Source: Metarhizium brunneum (taxonomy: Eukaryota; Ascomycota; Sordariomycetes; Hypocreales; Clavicipitaceae). From it: a DNA stretch of 64,000 nt. The stretch spans positions 1,116,001 through 1,180,000 of the forward strand of contig NC_089425.1 in the NCBI RefSeq assembly GCF_013426205.1, read 5' to 3'. The position numbers and the translations under genes were made by a program. This document shows positions 9,606 through 21,882 of the stretch, in pieces (position 1 is the first letter of the stretch; every line of letters starts with the position of its first letter). The notes under the pieces were generated by a model that searched no databases, was not told the origin of the DNA, and worked only from the letters and a program-made list of their open reading frames with translations.

Positions 9606-10223
9606 ATGTCATTCTCCAACACCTCTACCGGCGACAAGCCCGCCGACCCGTACACCAAGGCCAACAAGGAGGACCCCGACGTGCGCACCAAGGTGGCAGA
9701 CCTGGGAACCTTCATCACAAACTGCAAGTACGGCATGATGACGACGCGATCAGCCGGCTCCAGCCGCCTAGCCTCCCGCTGCATGGCCCTAGCAGGGACG
9801 GAGAACAACGGCGTCGACCTAATCTTCCACACCAACACCGAGTCGGGCAAGACGGACGACGTCGCCGGCGACCCGGACGTCAACATGGCCTTCCTCAACG
9901 CCACGGGCGAATGGGCCTCGGTGTCGGGCCACGCGTCCATCATCACCGACCGCGACGCCGTCAAGAAGTACTACAGCCCTACTCTCAAGGCGTGGCTGGG
10001 CGACCTGGGCGACGGCGTTCACGACGCCTCCGAGAATGATCCCCGCATCGGCATCGTCAGGGTCACGGCCGAGACGGCCACCTATGCGCTGTCGGGAAAG
10101 GGCCAGATTATGCAGGCGGTTGAAATTGCCCAGAGTGCATTGAGAGGCAAGCCCGCCGAGGTGAATAGGCTGAGACACATATCGGAAGAGGAATTCAAGG
10201 CGTGGCGCGTGCATCAAAACTAG
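9606..10223 (+). CDS. BLI-3-like FMN-binding split-barrel protein (PNPOx superfamily)
   Basis: Intronless, 205 residues from the ATG at 9606 (CACCATG context; the longer frame starts with a non-ATG codon). It matches the fungal general-stress-protein-26/blue-light-induced BLI-3 group: an N-terminal VADLGTFITNCKYGMMTTR strand, DLIFHTNTESGKTDDV, then VNMAFLNATGEWASVSGHA and a terminal region with YYSPTLKAWLGDLGDG and RIGIVRVTAETATYAL. The fold binds flavin; in the fungal proteins the reaction is not defined, although expression is often light- or stress-linked. Length is that expected for the family. It has no obvious functional neighbour. Confidence 0.85.
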   Translation: MSFSNTSTGDKPADPYTKANKEDPDVRTKVADLGTFITNCKYGMMTTRSAGSSRLASRCMALAGTENNGVDLIFHTNTESGKTDDVAGDPDVNMAFLNATGEWASVSGHASIITDRDAVKKYYSPTLKAWLGDLGDGVHDASENDPRIGIVRVTAETATYALSGKGQIMQAVEIAQSALRGKPAEVNRLRHISEEEFKAWRVHQN

Positions 10224-11379
10224 GACGATGACGCTGAATAGACTTGTAGAGTAGAGCTAATATGGGGTTTATCTTCTTCTTCACGTCGCCAATGGGAAAC
10301 AAAACAATGGTTGCCATGTGTGTAGCTAATACGGCAATGTGGCTGTATCAGATTGACAGGATAAGACGACCGTTATCGGTTGAATTTGACGCCGTTCAAG
10401 CGTGGTACTTGATAAATAGTGCGAATTAGCCGAACAGAGCAACGTGCGTGTTGAATGTCGTGCCGTTGACCAAGTCTTCTCTGTCGCTTTGCTTGCAATG
10501 ATGTTTATGAAAAGGCCGCAGAGATCCCTAAAGCGGATGACCGACTCGAACTTGTACACTTTAGGCTTCCCCTAGAAACTACAGTACAAGCAATACAAAT
10601 AATACTTGATTATCGTACTTGTCTGTTATAGTAAGACCCATTCTACATAGTACATGTAACTAGAGAAACTGTAGAATTTGACAACCTTGCACGATTATTT
10701 AGGTTCTTTACAACCATCTTGGGCCTTGTTGGAATTTTCCCTTCATTTAACGACAAGATTTATTCGCATTCCCTTACTGAAGATTTTTCATCACTTTAAA
10801 CGACCACCCAATGCGGCGAACTTGGCTCGCGTTGCGTCAACAGCATGAGAAAAAGTATGAGACAGGCAGGATAAAATAGTAGTAATTTGAGATGTCCAGT
10901 TTGAGTAAAAATATCGTGCTTCAAGTGTAATAGCAAGAGTGCCTGTTGTCGATTCGAATAGAGGTCCTTCCATCCACCGATGGACCAGCGGCCCATGTTA
11001 CATCATTGTCAGTCAACGTAAATTGCATACTCGGAACTCTTCGGGGCTCCGTGTCAGATAGATGCCGGAGCTCTGCCTAGTACCTTTCTTCGTCTACCTT
11101 GCCTTGCACAACTTGTTCAATGGGCGCTGCTTCAGGCCAAGAACTAGTAGTCTGTCAGCGGCGAGTTTGGGAAGGATGTGATACTCAAACATGCGAATCG
11201 CCAGGCATTTACAGACTTCGCACAGGCCTATTACCACACTCCTTTAGACTTCCGAACATGTCTCATAGTGCTTGTCATGCTAATATCATGCTCCATCCAT
11301 GATTGCTAAGAATGCCCACCGCTCCCCATTAAAAGTGTTACACATCTCATAAGGATTTCACGAATGCCGCAGTCGGTAG
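10224..11379. other. Intergenic region, no gene recognised
   Basis: No supported gene. Between about 11141 and 11300 a plus-strand frame (GEFGKDVILKHANRQAF..) is open for ~50 codons and may be part of the same decayed gene as the ankyrin relic that follows, but it carries no diagnostic motif. Confidence 0.4.
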
Positions 11380-11625
11380 GCCAGTATAAAGCTTCTGTTA
11401 GACTCAGGCTCGGATATAAAGGCCGTCAATGCAGAGGGGGAAACACCCCTTTACTCGACCGCGACCAACCCTGCGATTTTGCAACGTGTCCTTGAGGCAG
11501 GAGCGGATATCGAAGCGAGAACGACAACCGGGGAGACGCCTCTTCATGCCGATGATCACGATGATGTCGACATCGCTACATATGGGGGGCCACCACCTGC
11601 TCAAGTTCAGAACCCTCATGCATAA
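11380..11625 (+). pseudogene. Ankyrin-repeat gene relic
   Basis: A frame open only between a TAG (11377-11379) and a TAA (11623-11625) reads as about two ankyrin repeats: SIKLLLDSGSDIKAVN, GETPLYSTA, LQRVLEAGADIEART, GETPLHADDHDDVDIA. The L-L-x-x-G-x-D-I and G-x-T-P-L-H signatures are plain. There is no start codon, and only part of a repeat array remains, so this is best seen as a remnant of a larger ankyrin (perhaps NACHT- or Pfs-ankyrin) gene. After ETPLH the usual YAA/AAA helix is altered. Function now is unlikely. Confidence 0.6.
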
Positions 11626-11851
11626 CGGGACATGAGGTATAAAATACTACATAAATCAGGCACGCTATGCTGTAATTAATAAGAAAAACGTGAGCCCTCC
11701 GACATATAATGTATGGTGCAAGGTATTTCCCACGAAAAAGAATACGCTAATATATGATAACATACAGCGCGACAGCTCTATACTTGATCTATTTACTATT
11801 TTCTTCTTCTCACTATACCTCTTGTAAATAGCGGACCTGAAAGTCGCCGCC

Positions 11852-13281
11852 TCATGTGCCACCTGCACGAAACCAACTGTCGCTCAGGATCTCGCTTGCA
11901 GGCGCCCTCCTACTCGGTTCAAAATACAAAAGCTTTGCAATGAGCCCACCGAGGACCCTTATATCCTCAATTGTCAAGTCGCTCTTGCGCTCATTGTCAA
12001 AGTACGTCTCCTCTAACCAACTCTGTAGCGATGATCCAGCCGTGTTCGTCTCAGAGCCCTCCTTGATCAAACCTCTCCAGCGCTCGGGTAGCTGATCACC
12101 TGCCGTTTCCCTCATCTGTTCCACCAAGACCTCCGGCGTGCTGGGCGGTCCATCAAAAGGGGGTTGGCCAACAAAAAGCTCAAAAAGCTGGTACAGTCGT
12201 CAACACTTGATTCACAACGTTATAATGACACGGTTTCCAACTAACCATGCAGCCCATACTCCACAAATCAACGCGAAAATCTAGCGGATCGCTAAACAAG
12301 ACTTCTGGTGGACGAACTGCCAACGGGGTGCGCAGAGTCCGGGGCGCGAACGCCGGAAGAAAAGACTGGCCAAAATCGACAATTTTAATACCCCTGAAGG
12401 ACTTTAGAGGTATCTTTGAATATGTGGCAGATTGGACAATGTGCTGCGGCATGCCGGGTTCAACAGGTTGGCCGCCTACCTTCTGTACAGGCCCGACTTT
12501 TGGCTTGCCAAGCATGTCAATAAAAACCTCTTCTGACATGTCGTCCACGGGAAATGGCAGCACCACAGCCAAATTTCGGACATGGAGGTCTAATTAATAG
12601 CGATGATTAGCCTTCTTTGAAATGCAAATAATACCGACACAACTTACCCCCATGGGCAATGCCTTGTTCATGTAGTATTTTTAGACCGCGTAGAGATTGT
12701 TCCGCAATGGCCTTGGCGAGATGCCCAGGAAGCCTTCCATCTGAATACCGCGATTCAATAACATCAGGGATACAGGGCCCTAGCAGCTCGAGAACCAGAC
12801 ATTTATGCTTCCCGTTAGGACCTTCAACGTCGAATTCATCAAGCATCCCCATAAGATGAGAATTTCTTTTGAGTGATGCTAGTGTCTTCATGACGCGATA
12901 TTCTTGATTGTGTTCATCGTTTCTTTGCTCAGATATTGAGATTTTGATGGCGACATAGCTATTCGCTCTAACCGCAGAATAAGTGACAGATTTCATGAGA
13001 ACCATTATACCAGGCGGGACATGTTACCTGCAATCTCTTGCTGCCCATACCGTCGAATAACCCCCCCATCCTAATTTGTGTAGTATCTTATATCTTCCGC
13101 TATGCAAGAGGGTTCCAAGTTGGACAGGGTGATAGCCTCCCCATTTGTAGCGATGGAGAGGCTCGGCGTCAATCGTGGATGCATAAATGTCCGTTTCCAG
13201 AGGAATCGACCATCGTGAAACCACCCTCGCGTGTGCTGACAAACATGGGATGTTCCGAGCGCATGTTGAACGTCTCAACAT
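11852..13281 (-). CDS. SRPK-like protein kinase (4 exons)
   Basis: Model: complement(join(11852..12187,12246..12589,12648..12967,13028..13281)), 417 residues; all introns are 58-60 bp with GT..AG ends and matching phases. Order: YHPVQLG leader, glycine loop LGWGGYSTVW, YVAIKI with the ATP-binding Lys, HGDLHVRN catalytic loop, VDFGQS, and RPPEVLF in place of APE, then DLWSMGCMLFELFVGQPPF. The split lobes and YHPV leader mark the fungal SRPK-like expansion (SR-protein kinase relatives). HRD is HGD, so it is a non-RD kinase; Asp, Asn and DFG are kept, so activity is plausible. The first ATG of exon 1 was used, and an upstream exon cannot be excluded. Neighbours give no pathway. Confidence 0.8.
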
Positions 13282-16146
13282 CCTTTGACGTCGCCGTTTG
13301 AAGTATCAATGTGAAGGCAGGGAGCATATCCCATTGGCTGAAGTAGAGGGGCCGGTTATCAGGTATCAGGCGACAAATCCTGCCCAATCACGTGTGTATG
13401 CGACAAGCAAATACCAAAACAGGCTAGTATCAGATCAGTATACTTGTATCGACGACCTAGTACTACCATTTTATCTACAACCACAGGCGTTTAGGCACTT
13501 AATTTCACCGCGCTTGGGCCAGTTTAGTACAGATAGTTTGCGCACTATCCGGCCGGGGAGAGTATTGGGGTTATTTGCCGGGGTTATTTGCCGTCGAACT
13601 GCGCAGATTCTGTGATTTGTAGGTTTGCGTCCTGCTCCAATGTACATCTGCATGCAGCCCGTCAACCGCAAGAACTCGGGTCCTCATCAGCTGTGTACGC
13701 TCAGCCATCGTGGATTTCCGGAATTGAGTACATAGTAGTGCTGCCTCCAAGTCTCGACAGCATTTGACTCTGATGGCTCCGAGGATGACTTTGATGGTGC
13801 TGTTATATCGACGAGAAGCATTATCCAGTTTTGTGTCTTTGGGTCTCCAGGTCAGTAGCCCTATGAACAGAACGGTGGATAATGATATGAGTTGGGCGTA
13901 ATATAATAGCGAGCATCCTGTGGCTTTCATACGTAGAAAGAATTGAAAGTACGCCGTATTTCACGTTCTTCGTAACGGGCACTGCTTGCAGGCGCAGAAA
14001 ATGCACCTCCTGTCTGGTCGCGTGATGCGATTTTCGCAGTTGGGCCCAGTCAACTTTGAGATACTGAGCAGCAACAGTTGAACCTCTATTGAATCGAGAT
14101 ATGCAACGGCGCTGACAGCAATGTTTCGAGTGACCAACATTTAAATGGTCACGTAGCGTTGGCGGCGCTTTGGGGGCGGGGGATCCTTGCCATTGAAACA
14201 TCATACCCCTGAAGCTAAAAGGCTTATTTTTGCTGCAAGGTTACATTTTCTACTTTGGGCTTCGAGCCGTCTTGGAGGGCCGTTGTTATAACTCTGCCTG
14301 CATGCATGAATTCACGTAGAAGGGTGCTGTGTAACTCGGGTCGCATATACTCAAAGGGAACATCAACAGCGTCACCCAAATAGTTACAAGTTGAAACAGA
14401 GAGGATGGATCCGCCAGATATCGCTTAGGGCTCGAGAATCATATAACGATGAAACAGGCTGAACTCTTCTGGGGCTTGAACTTCCTAATATGGTAGCAGT
14501 CAGCGGCACATGCGCACATCTACTCGAAAGCGCATGCATACAGACCGCGGAAAGATAAAGGGAACAGACATTGAGGCTTAAGCCGACTGTAACGTTAAAT
14601 CTGATAGGGATCGTGGGTTACCAACGGCGCGAGAAACAAGCCTCAAGCCCGATGCATGGTTGGCCGTAACAGTCAGGTGGCTTTCTTTGCCCCGTAAGCT
14701 GACAAGGCGATAACCAGCGACGAGTTGCGGAGTGTCAATTGGGTCTTGGCGGTGCTCAAACATTGATTTGGGGCCCCGTGGAGGTGTGGGAGCCATGAGA
14801 TGAGGAGCCAAGAGCCCGAGACACGCAGTGAGAGCCCGAGACACGCATTGGCGCTTGCTTGCGCATTCAGCAGCTCCACCATGGGCGAGACTCGATGAGA
14901 GCATGTCGCAGATGCCACTGGGAGCACGAGTCGGGTTGGTTGCCATCTCAACACGGTTGGTGGCCAAATGGCAAGTAGACTAATTTTGGACCATGCTGGC
15001 TTCTTTTCGAATCATGGCTCGAGAAGGGGTCGAGCGCCATTTCGACACGTTTGGCAGCTAGCGAGATGCTCCCGACCATGATTTGTTCGCGGAGGCTTGC
15101 AGAGGCTTGCAGAGGCTCGGGCAGATGAAGAACCGACAATGGATGCAACATTGGAGCGGAGCCAGCCACGGTGAACTTTTAGGCTGTTCTAGTACTCGGT
15201 TCTCGTGGCTGGCGTTACCGTACCCAACGACCTCTGTGCCCGGACTCCCCGCAAGCCTCGCGTGCCACAGATTGGTTGTGCTCGCAGCCGCTCACGAGGC
15301 CAATGTCCTACATGTATTGATTCGACACTGACAGGTGATGGATGCGAGCAGTTCGTGGTGGCCCTTGGCGTGTCGCGGCTCAGCCCGAGCATATTCGCAG
15401 CGCCCGATGAGGCGTACAGTACGGGGAGTATGGATGATGAGAGACCAGTCTCCCAAAGTCGTTCGGCGTGTCCTGCTGCCATCGTACGGCACTCGCTCCA
15501 GGTGGCGTTACAAAACTCGTGATTGTCTGGCTGCGTTGTTGTTCATACGGGGAAGGACCCATTTTCCTGGGCATGGTCCCATCATACCCCGGACCCAGTT
15601 GCTTCTGGCGGCCGAAGGGACTGGATGGAATGAATGGACGCATGGACGGTTGGGGCGCTGTTGGCTTGCCTCTTGGGTTTGTGTGATGTGGCAGGTTTGG
15701 CTCGTGCTTTTTCTGCCATGCGCGGGATGTTGTAGAACGGAGTGCTGTCGCACAATGCTGTCATGGCATGCATGGGTCCCGACGCTCCTTCCTCTTGGCC
15801 AATGCTTTACGGGGGTACTCCATACTTGGTAGTACCAGTTGACTCCATACCGGGTCTCCTTTTAATTTATTCCATTCAATATTAATTTATTTATCAAGGC
15901 CAGCCCCCCGACCTGATCTCGTGTGTCGAGGGATCGTGCCTGTTCACAGAAGCTTCATTTTGCACTCACTACAGGTCCATGACGGTTCCGCGGCAATTCT
16001 GATCTGATCGCATCTGGTCTGTGGCGTGGGCCTTCTGAAGCTTTCAGCTTTCAAGCTTCATTATTCCGTGATTTTCCTTCTGTTTGCAGATCAACTGCCC
16101 CTTGACAGCTTCTCCGACACGGCAAAAACCCTGTCACCAGTTCACC
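13282..16146. other. Gene-poor 2.9 kb region with short tandem duplications
   Basis: No frame carries a recognisable domain. The stretch has several small direct repeats: a 13-bp unit twice near 13567-13593 (GGGTTATTTGCCG), a 20-bp unit twice at 14811-14850 with one mismatch, and TGCAGAGGCT repeated near 15097-15116. Overlapping frames on both strands at 14578-15830 are typical of chance in GC-balanced DNA. It may contain decayed repeat DNA; the last ~150 bp are the promoter of the transporter. Confidence 0.4.
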
Positions 16147-17873
16147 ATGGTCAATCTCGCCACTCTTCAGGTCGGCGGCCTGCGCTGTAAGTAGATGACG
16201 ACAGGAACTTGTCCAGGCATTCGTCGAGCATCCAACTCGAGGACATGCGACAGCTTTGCGCTGGACCATGGTGGATAAGAGAGCCGCGTTCTTGGCTAAC
16301 GTTGAATGGCGCGCAGACAACTCGCCATGGACCCAGGTGTCCATTGTAGGCTTTGTCGCCTTTTGCTCTGTCGGCATGTTCAGTGCAATTAGCAACCTGG
16401 GTGCTGGTGGAACCCAAGATGTCCAACTCAGCGATATCGCCAACAGTGTCTTGTACGGCATGTTCTTCCTGGGTGGCTTCTTTGGTGGAAGTATCAACGT
16501 ACGTGAGCCTTAATTCTCTCCTTGTGCCAGCTGAGCCTCCTGGCAGCTTTATTTGCTCACATGAGTCACATTAGAATATTCTCGGACCTCGATTGACCAT
16601 GTCCATTGGTACTACAGGCTACGCCTTGTATCTCGGCTCGCTGTGGTGCTTCCAACTCAATGGCACGCGATGGTTTCTCATCCTTGCTGGAGGTATATTG
16701 GGCGTCTCGGCCGCTCTCTTCTGGGCAGCCCAAGGTGCCATCATGATGTCGTACCCTCTCGAAAAGGACAAGGGGCGAGCCTTTACCATCTTCTGGTCGC
16801 TATTCCAAACGGGAACCCTGATTGGAGCCGCCATCGCCCTTGGAATCGAATTCAATAGCACCATGCCTGGTGTTTCTAATGGAGTCTATGTCGCCTTTAT
16901 GATCATTATGTTGACTTCCATCGCCACCAGCTGGCTGGTCCTGCCTCCTCAGGCGGTAGTCCGAGGTGATGGCACCATTGTGCGGATCGCAGCCTCTCTC
17001 ACACCCAAGCAGGAATTTATGGAGTTTCTTCGCATGTTCAAGGACTGGCGCATGATTGCCCTCTTCCCCATGTTCTTCTCTTCCAACTACTTCTACGCAT
17101 ACCAGGGGGCCATTACCGCTTTTCTATTTAATGGCCGCACACGTGCCTTGGTTGCCCTCCTGACCGGTCTCGGGTCCATCATCGGCTCGATCATCATCGG
17201 CTTTGTTACCGACAACCTGCCTTTCAACCGACGGAAGCGTGCTCTCTGGTCTTGTGCCTTTGTCACATTTTTGATCTGCCTTGTTTGGGCTTCCGGTGTA
17301 GCTTTCCAAACCAGATTTGTCCGAGGGCAAGTGTTTGTTGACGACGAAAAAGTTCCTTGGGATTGGACCGTGGGAGTGGCTGCCGGTCCCATTGTTTTGC
17401 TGTTTGGCTGTAAGATTTCACCTTGACGCAAGTACAAGCTTGGTTAACTGACTGCAACGCTAGACTATGTCGTCGATGCTGCCTACCAAGGCTTGGCATA
17501 CTATACCATGTCGTCCATCAGTAACGATCCTTTCAAGCTTGCTCGTATGGCTGGATATTACAAGGGAATCCAGTCCGCCGGTGCCGCCGTCTCGTTTGGG
17601 ATGGATGCCGTCATGGTATGCACATGAATGATTGTCACATAAGAGTTGTCAAGTGCTGACATGCGTTTGCAGACCCCATATCTTGGTGAAGTCCTCGTCT
17701 CGTGGCTCCTGACCATGGTTGCTCTCCCGCTTTGCGCATTGGTTCTGTACCATGTGCCTGACAGCAATTACGACATCGAGGGAGTTGCTCACATCGAAGA
17801 CGTTGACGCCAAGGACGCGGAAGGAATCTCTGCGCCGCCGGATCACCAGCGCAAGGATAGTGTTAGTGCATGA
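16147..17873 (+). CDS. UNC93-like major facilitator transporter (5 exons)
   Basis: Model: join(16147..16186,16317..16498,16575..17409,17464..17615,17673..17873), 469 residues. A 40-bp first exon gives MVNLATLQVGGLR and a split Tyr codon that completes the family hallmark YNSPWTQV; later junctions rebuild GGSINNILGPRL and LFGYYVVDAAYQG. About eleven hydrophobic segments are visible, including SIVGFVAFCSVGMF, FLILAGGILGVSAALFWAAQG and VALLTGLGSIIGSIIIGFV, followed by a charged loop (DNLPFNRRKR). The tail is acidic and polar. Fungal UNC93/DUF895 proteins are plasma- or vacuolar-membrane transporters of unknown substrate. The ATG is in a CACCATGG context. Intron 1 (130 bp) is the longest. No functional partner is adjacent. 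Confidence 0.88.
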
Positions 17874-18882
17874 GATCCTACTTGTCGACATGTGTAAGTG
17901 CAATACGGAATGATGAGCGACTTGAGTTTCGAAAGGCGTTAGGGATACTTTGTCGTTTGAATACACACCAGGATACACTAGAAATGCATTCGCTAGGCAT
18001 TCGATAGCTCTCATAATCTTGGAATTAATTGATTGCGGTAGTCATATGGATCTTTCCCATGAAGCGTTTTAAACTGAAACTCCAAATTGCACGTCATCTA
18101 TTTGAACGTTGACCGAGGCAAATCTTGCACGGAATCCTAACCGACTATATCCTTACCAACCGCACTTCGTATAAAGGCCGGTTTGAGCGCCTGGTATAAC
18201 CGGCGAGACATGCTTCCAGCCGATGATCACCACCGACGTAAATCGAGCCGTAGTCAGTGTCCAGTAGCTAGTGGATTGTAGACTGCAAGCCAATCATCAC
18301 ATGCCCTTCTGTCAAAGTCGAACAAGAAATCTGCAGTAACAAGCAGAAAGAGGGACGGGTCTCGGAACTCGCGCATTTCACACCTGACCGGCTGGTATGA
18401 AAACGACGGTTCATTGTCTCTTGCGTGTCCCGCTCGGCCGTGTACTGACAAGGTATTCCCAAGCAAATTATCCCTTGTGCTGTTGCAGCAGAGCAGGCAG
18501 AGATATGCACAGACGTTCGTTGCATACGCCTAGTTCTGTCGGCTGCTTGAGCCGTTCGAAGTACAGTGAGCCAGGAATCGGGCTGTGTTTCTGCGTCATG
18601 TATACGTCTTGGTTTTATAAAATTCCCGGCGATTGCATAATCCCCATCGGTAAAAGCAGAAACGGGGATCGACTCTGGTGTCAACTCAAAAAGATACATG
18701 GTACAGTATATGTGTTGGTCTATTATATCATACAGTATCTCCATTTGACGGCTTAAATATATCCAATACCGCCGCCGTGGTCCAAATCGCTCAGCCGTCC
18801 CGCATAGCCATCATACAGATAGTCATTATAGTATTTCAATAAGCGTTGCAAAGCGCTTCCTTGGGTACCCCCGGACGTCACG
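17874..18882. other. Intergenic region between convergent genes
   Basis: 1.0 kb holding the 3' regions of the transporter and of the Zn2Cys6 regulator. Overlapping frames at 18254-18756 show no motif. Confidence 0.45.
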
Positions 18883-21882
18883 CTAGGCACCGATGTTGTT
18901 GCTAGTCAGGAAGAAATCCAAGTCGGCTCCCCCGCCGTTAAAACGTTGCTCATCTTCTGCAAGTTGCTCCAATAGGCTGAGAAAGGGGTCTTTTTCCTCG
19001 CTGTGTCCCGTCCCTGTGCTTCCGCTAGAACTCTTGGTTCCGGGGCTTGGTGCCACGCCACTTGTGGGAATATTCATCTTGTTGTGCTGCTGACCATCTT
19101 CGCCCTGCCAACCAGCAGCGCTGCTGAATGTGTTTGTCGGTAGTGCTCCAAACATAGCATCGAAATTTGTATTGCCGTCGTTCACATTGTTCTGACTATT
19201 CATGACATTGGAACCCATGGCATAACTGTACGCTGGGCTAAATCTTGTCCCGCTCATAGGCACTATGCCCTGGCCAGAATTGTTTGCCGAGTTATCTGGC
19301 GGCATGGTATACCCATGGATGGTTTGCGCTGCATCGAATGGAGTGCCACTAGATTTTATGTGTGCATCCGGTGGCCTGGACACTTGTTGCTGCATGTGCC
19401 CATTAGAAACATGGGACGGGAGTTGTGTCATATGTATCGAGTATGGCACGTTGCCTGCTCCCGTCGGTTGGCTCATTGCTGCAACCTGGTCGTACCCGGC
19501 ATTGGTTCCTTCGTCATTCCCTTTCTTGGTTGATAGAGTATTTTTGCGTTTATGGCTATATCGTTCAGTTTCGCGGGCTACTGGTGACTCGCTGCATCGA
19601 TCGGCGGTAAAATCTATAACAATATCCGACATGCTTAGGTGTGCTGGGTCAAACCGATACGATTTTCCTCCTGGCCCTCCAATGTTGGAATATCTTTCGA
19701 AAAATTCCTCAAGGTGAAACCCTGGAGTATAACGCATAGAGCTGGCTACCATGGCCTTGACCAGCTCTCCATGAGCACTGTAAATCTCTTGCAATGTATC
19801 GCTCTGGTGTCGAATATTGGCCCATGCGAAGTGTAGATCGCTAAGGTGTTTCATTTCCCGAGAAAGCAAGTTCGACGATGCGCTAAAGATGTTCACGTCT
19901 CCCCCGTAGGCACTAGGGTTGGAGTAGTGAGCTCCGTGTATATGCACTGTTGCCGCAGTACAAATACAATAGCCAACAATTGCTGGCCATTCTACAGTAC
20001 CTGCATGCCTCGCTGCGTCTATCAGTTCACCAATAGCGTTCGCATGCAAAAAGCACATGTTGGTCGCCTCGATCTGCCAAGACTGATGTTGCCCATTGCC
20101 AGCCAGCTCTGCTAGGTCAACTGGGAGGAACGGCCGGTACACTAGACAATGTATTAGATGATATATCAGCTTGCTCAAAAACACTATTGAGGCTTCTGTT
20201 TGGTGAAAGAGAGCTTGAAGGCCGGAGAACACAGGGCCAGCGCCGGATGCCCAAAAGTCAAGCTCTTGACGAATTTTTGACAGAGTCGATAATGAATGCC
20301 AGGGGAAGTGAGAGTCGCCTTTTACACCCCCAGCAGCTAAATATCTGTTTGTAATGCCAAGGATACGCGTGATGTCAATGAGCAATCCAGTACTACCTTG
20401 TGACTTCTTTCCGCTGCCTTGGTAATATTGGAGGTTAGAGCCCTGTTGGAAAAACTCCCCGTCGACCGCCAGGGATGAAGGGCTAGGACACCACGATGGT
20501 AGCCGTAGAGCCACTGAGTTGTCACTGATTAAAGATGGTCGCCTCGATCCGCAGGACGCGTAGCGATCCAATAAGTAGCACGTCCAGAAAAGTCGTCGGC
20601 GTAACTCACGTTCGACTGGTGTAACGTGCGCGTGGGCATCGATTTCACGATGAAGCTCCAGTGCCATAGCCATGGCGATTGCCGATGCTGAGTTTGCATT
20701 AGTTGAGACCGCTAGTTTGAGCAAAAAAAGACAGTTGAATGACCTACACATCAACATGTAGGCCTTCTTGCTGTGACCAGATGCCATGAATGCCAGAACC
20801 AAGAGCAATGACGCCTGCAAGCAATCTATTGATAGATCATCTGTGTCAATACATCGCCTTGCCCGCTGTGCATAGTCTTGGCTTAATTGAAGAGCGGCCT
20901 GGGTCCCTCCGGAATGCGGAGTGTGCCTGCACCAACAGTCAGCAATGAGGATTTCAAAATCACCATCTCGAATTCTAGCTACTTACCTTGATGCTACAGA
21001 CCAGATAGCGAACGCGACGCTATCCGGTAACTGGTTCGACTGTATCCGATGGCGGACGGATGCTTCATCCAGGATGTAATATGGCTTGCCGTGGAATCGT
21101 GCGAAGTATGTGTGAAGATAGGCGTCTGTTTCCACCGGAGAGGCCGGATTGTCACTATGAGGATATAAGCTCAAAGTATTCGGAGAGCAACGACGATTGA
21201 TGTCCCGCCTAGCGGTCGGTTCATGGTCCGTGACGGTCTTGAGGCCATCTTCATCGGAAGATTTGCTTGCCTCGGTTGCAAGTCTCTTCGGGGCCGGCTC
21301 CGCAACGTCAGTGTCCTCCTCTTCCTCAACTTCCACAGTGTCTCCCTCGGAATTCTTCTCCTTCAGCTTCGCCTCCAGTCCATCGACCCGTTTCAGCAAA
21401 GCTTCAAGCACGTCTGTTTTCGGCCCACGCTTCTTGGGGACAGCATCTGTAGCAGAAATAGTGAGCAAACAGGTTTTGTTCAAAGATGCACTTTCGGTGG
21501 TCCACTCTTGAGCCAGAGGCTATCAAGAAAACTGGCGGCTTTCAATGAGATGAGTGGTGACATACCATAAATGCATGGACACTGGAAGACCTGGCATGCT
21601 TCGCACGACGGTCGCATACGGTTGCATTTAATCTGGTGACACCGCAGTCAACAAACATTGATCAGTGGCATGGATTCTTCGGAGCCAGACGTCGAGTTTG
21701 AATTGTGAAGTGTAAAAAGAACATCGCACCTTTCGCTTTCGGCAGGACTTGCAGTTCATCGACTCGCGTGGCTCGTTGCCTTGTCGCCTTGTTGGAAGAC
21801 GCTCAATGCTAACCTGCTGTCTGGGGATAGCAATAGGAGCACCAGAATTGGCCGCTGGCAACGGGAGTGAAGATGAATTCAT
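18883..21882 (-). CDS. Zn(II)2Cys6 transcription factor with fungal-specific middle domain (5 exons)
   Basis: Model: complement(join(18883..20687,20748..20926,20987..21446,21566..21632,21730..21882)), 887 residues. Exons 1 and 2 build the binuclear cluster C44-x2-C47-x6-C54-x6-C61-x2-C64-x6-C71, followed by the basic linker [11 protein letters not shown] and a heptad-rich helix ([16 protein letters not shown]) for dimerisation. A nuclear regulator with the fungal_trans domain follows: [58 protein letters not shown]. The C-terminal third is Asn/Ser/Gly-rich with an acidic [15 protein letters not shown] end, a plausible activation region. The layout resembles XlnR-type activators, but orthology is not claimed. 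The 60-bp intron at 20688-20747 has no in-frame stop, so retention would still give a protein. The upstream gap is unusually long (4.0 kb). Confidence 0.85.

Noticed and set aside
14578..15832. Cluster of overlapping frames on both strands, considered as a transposon
   Set aside because: No transposase, reverse transcriptase or terminal repeats could be read; only short tandem duplications.
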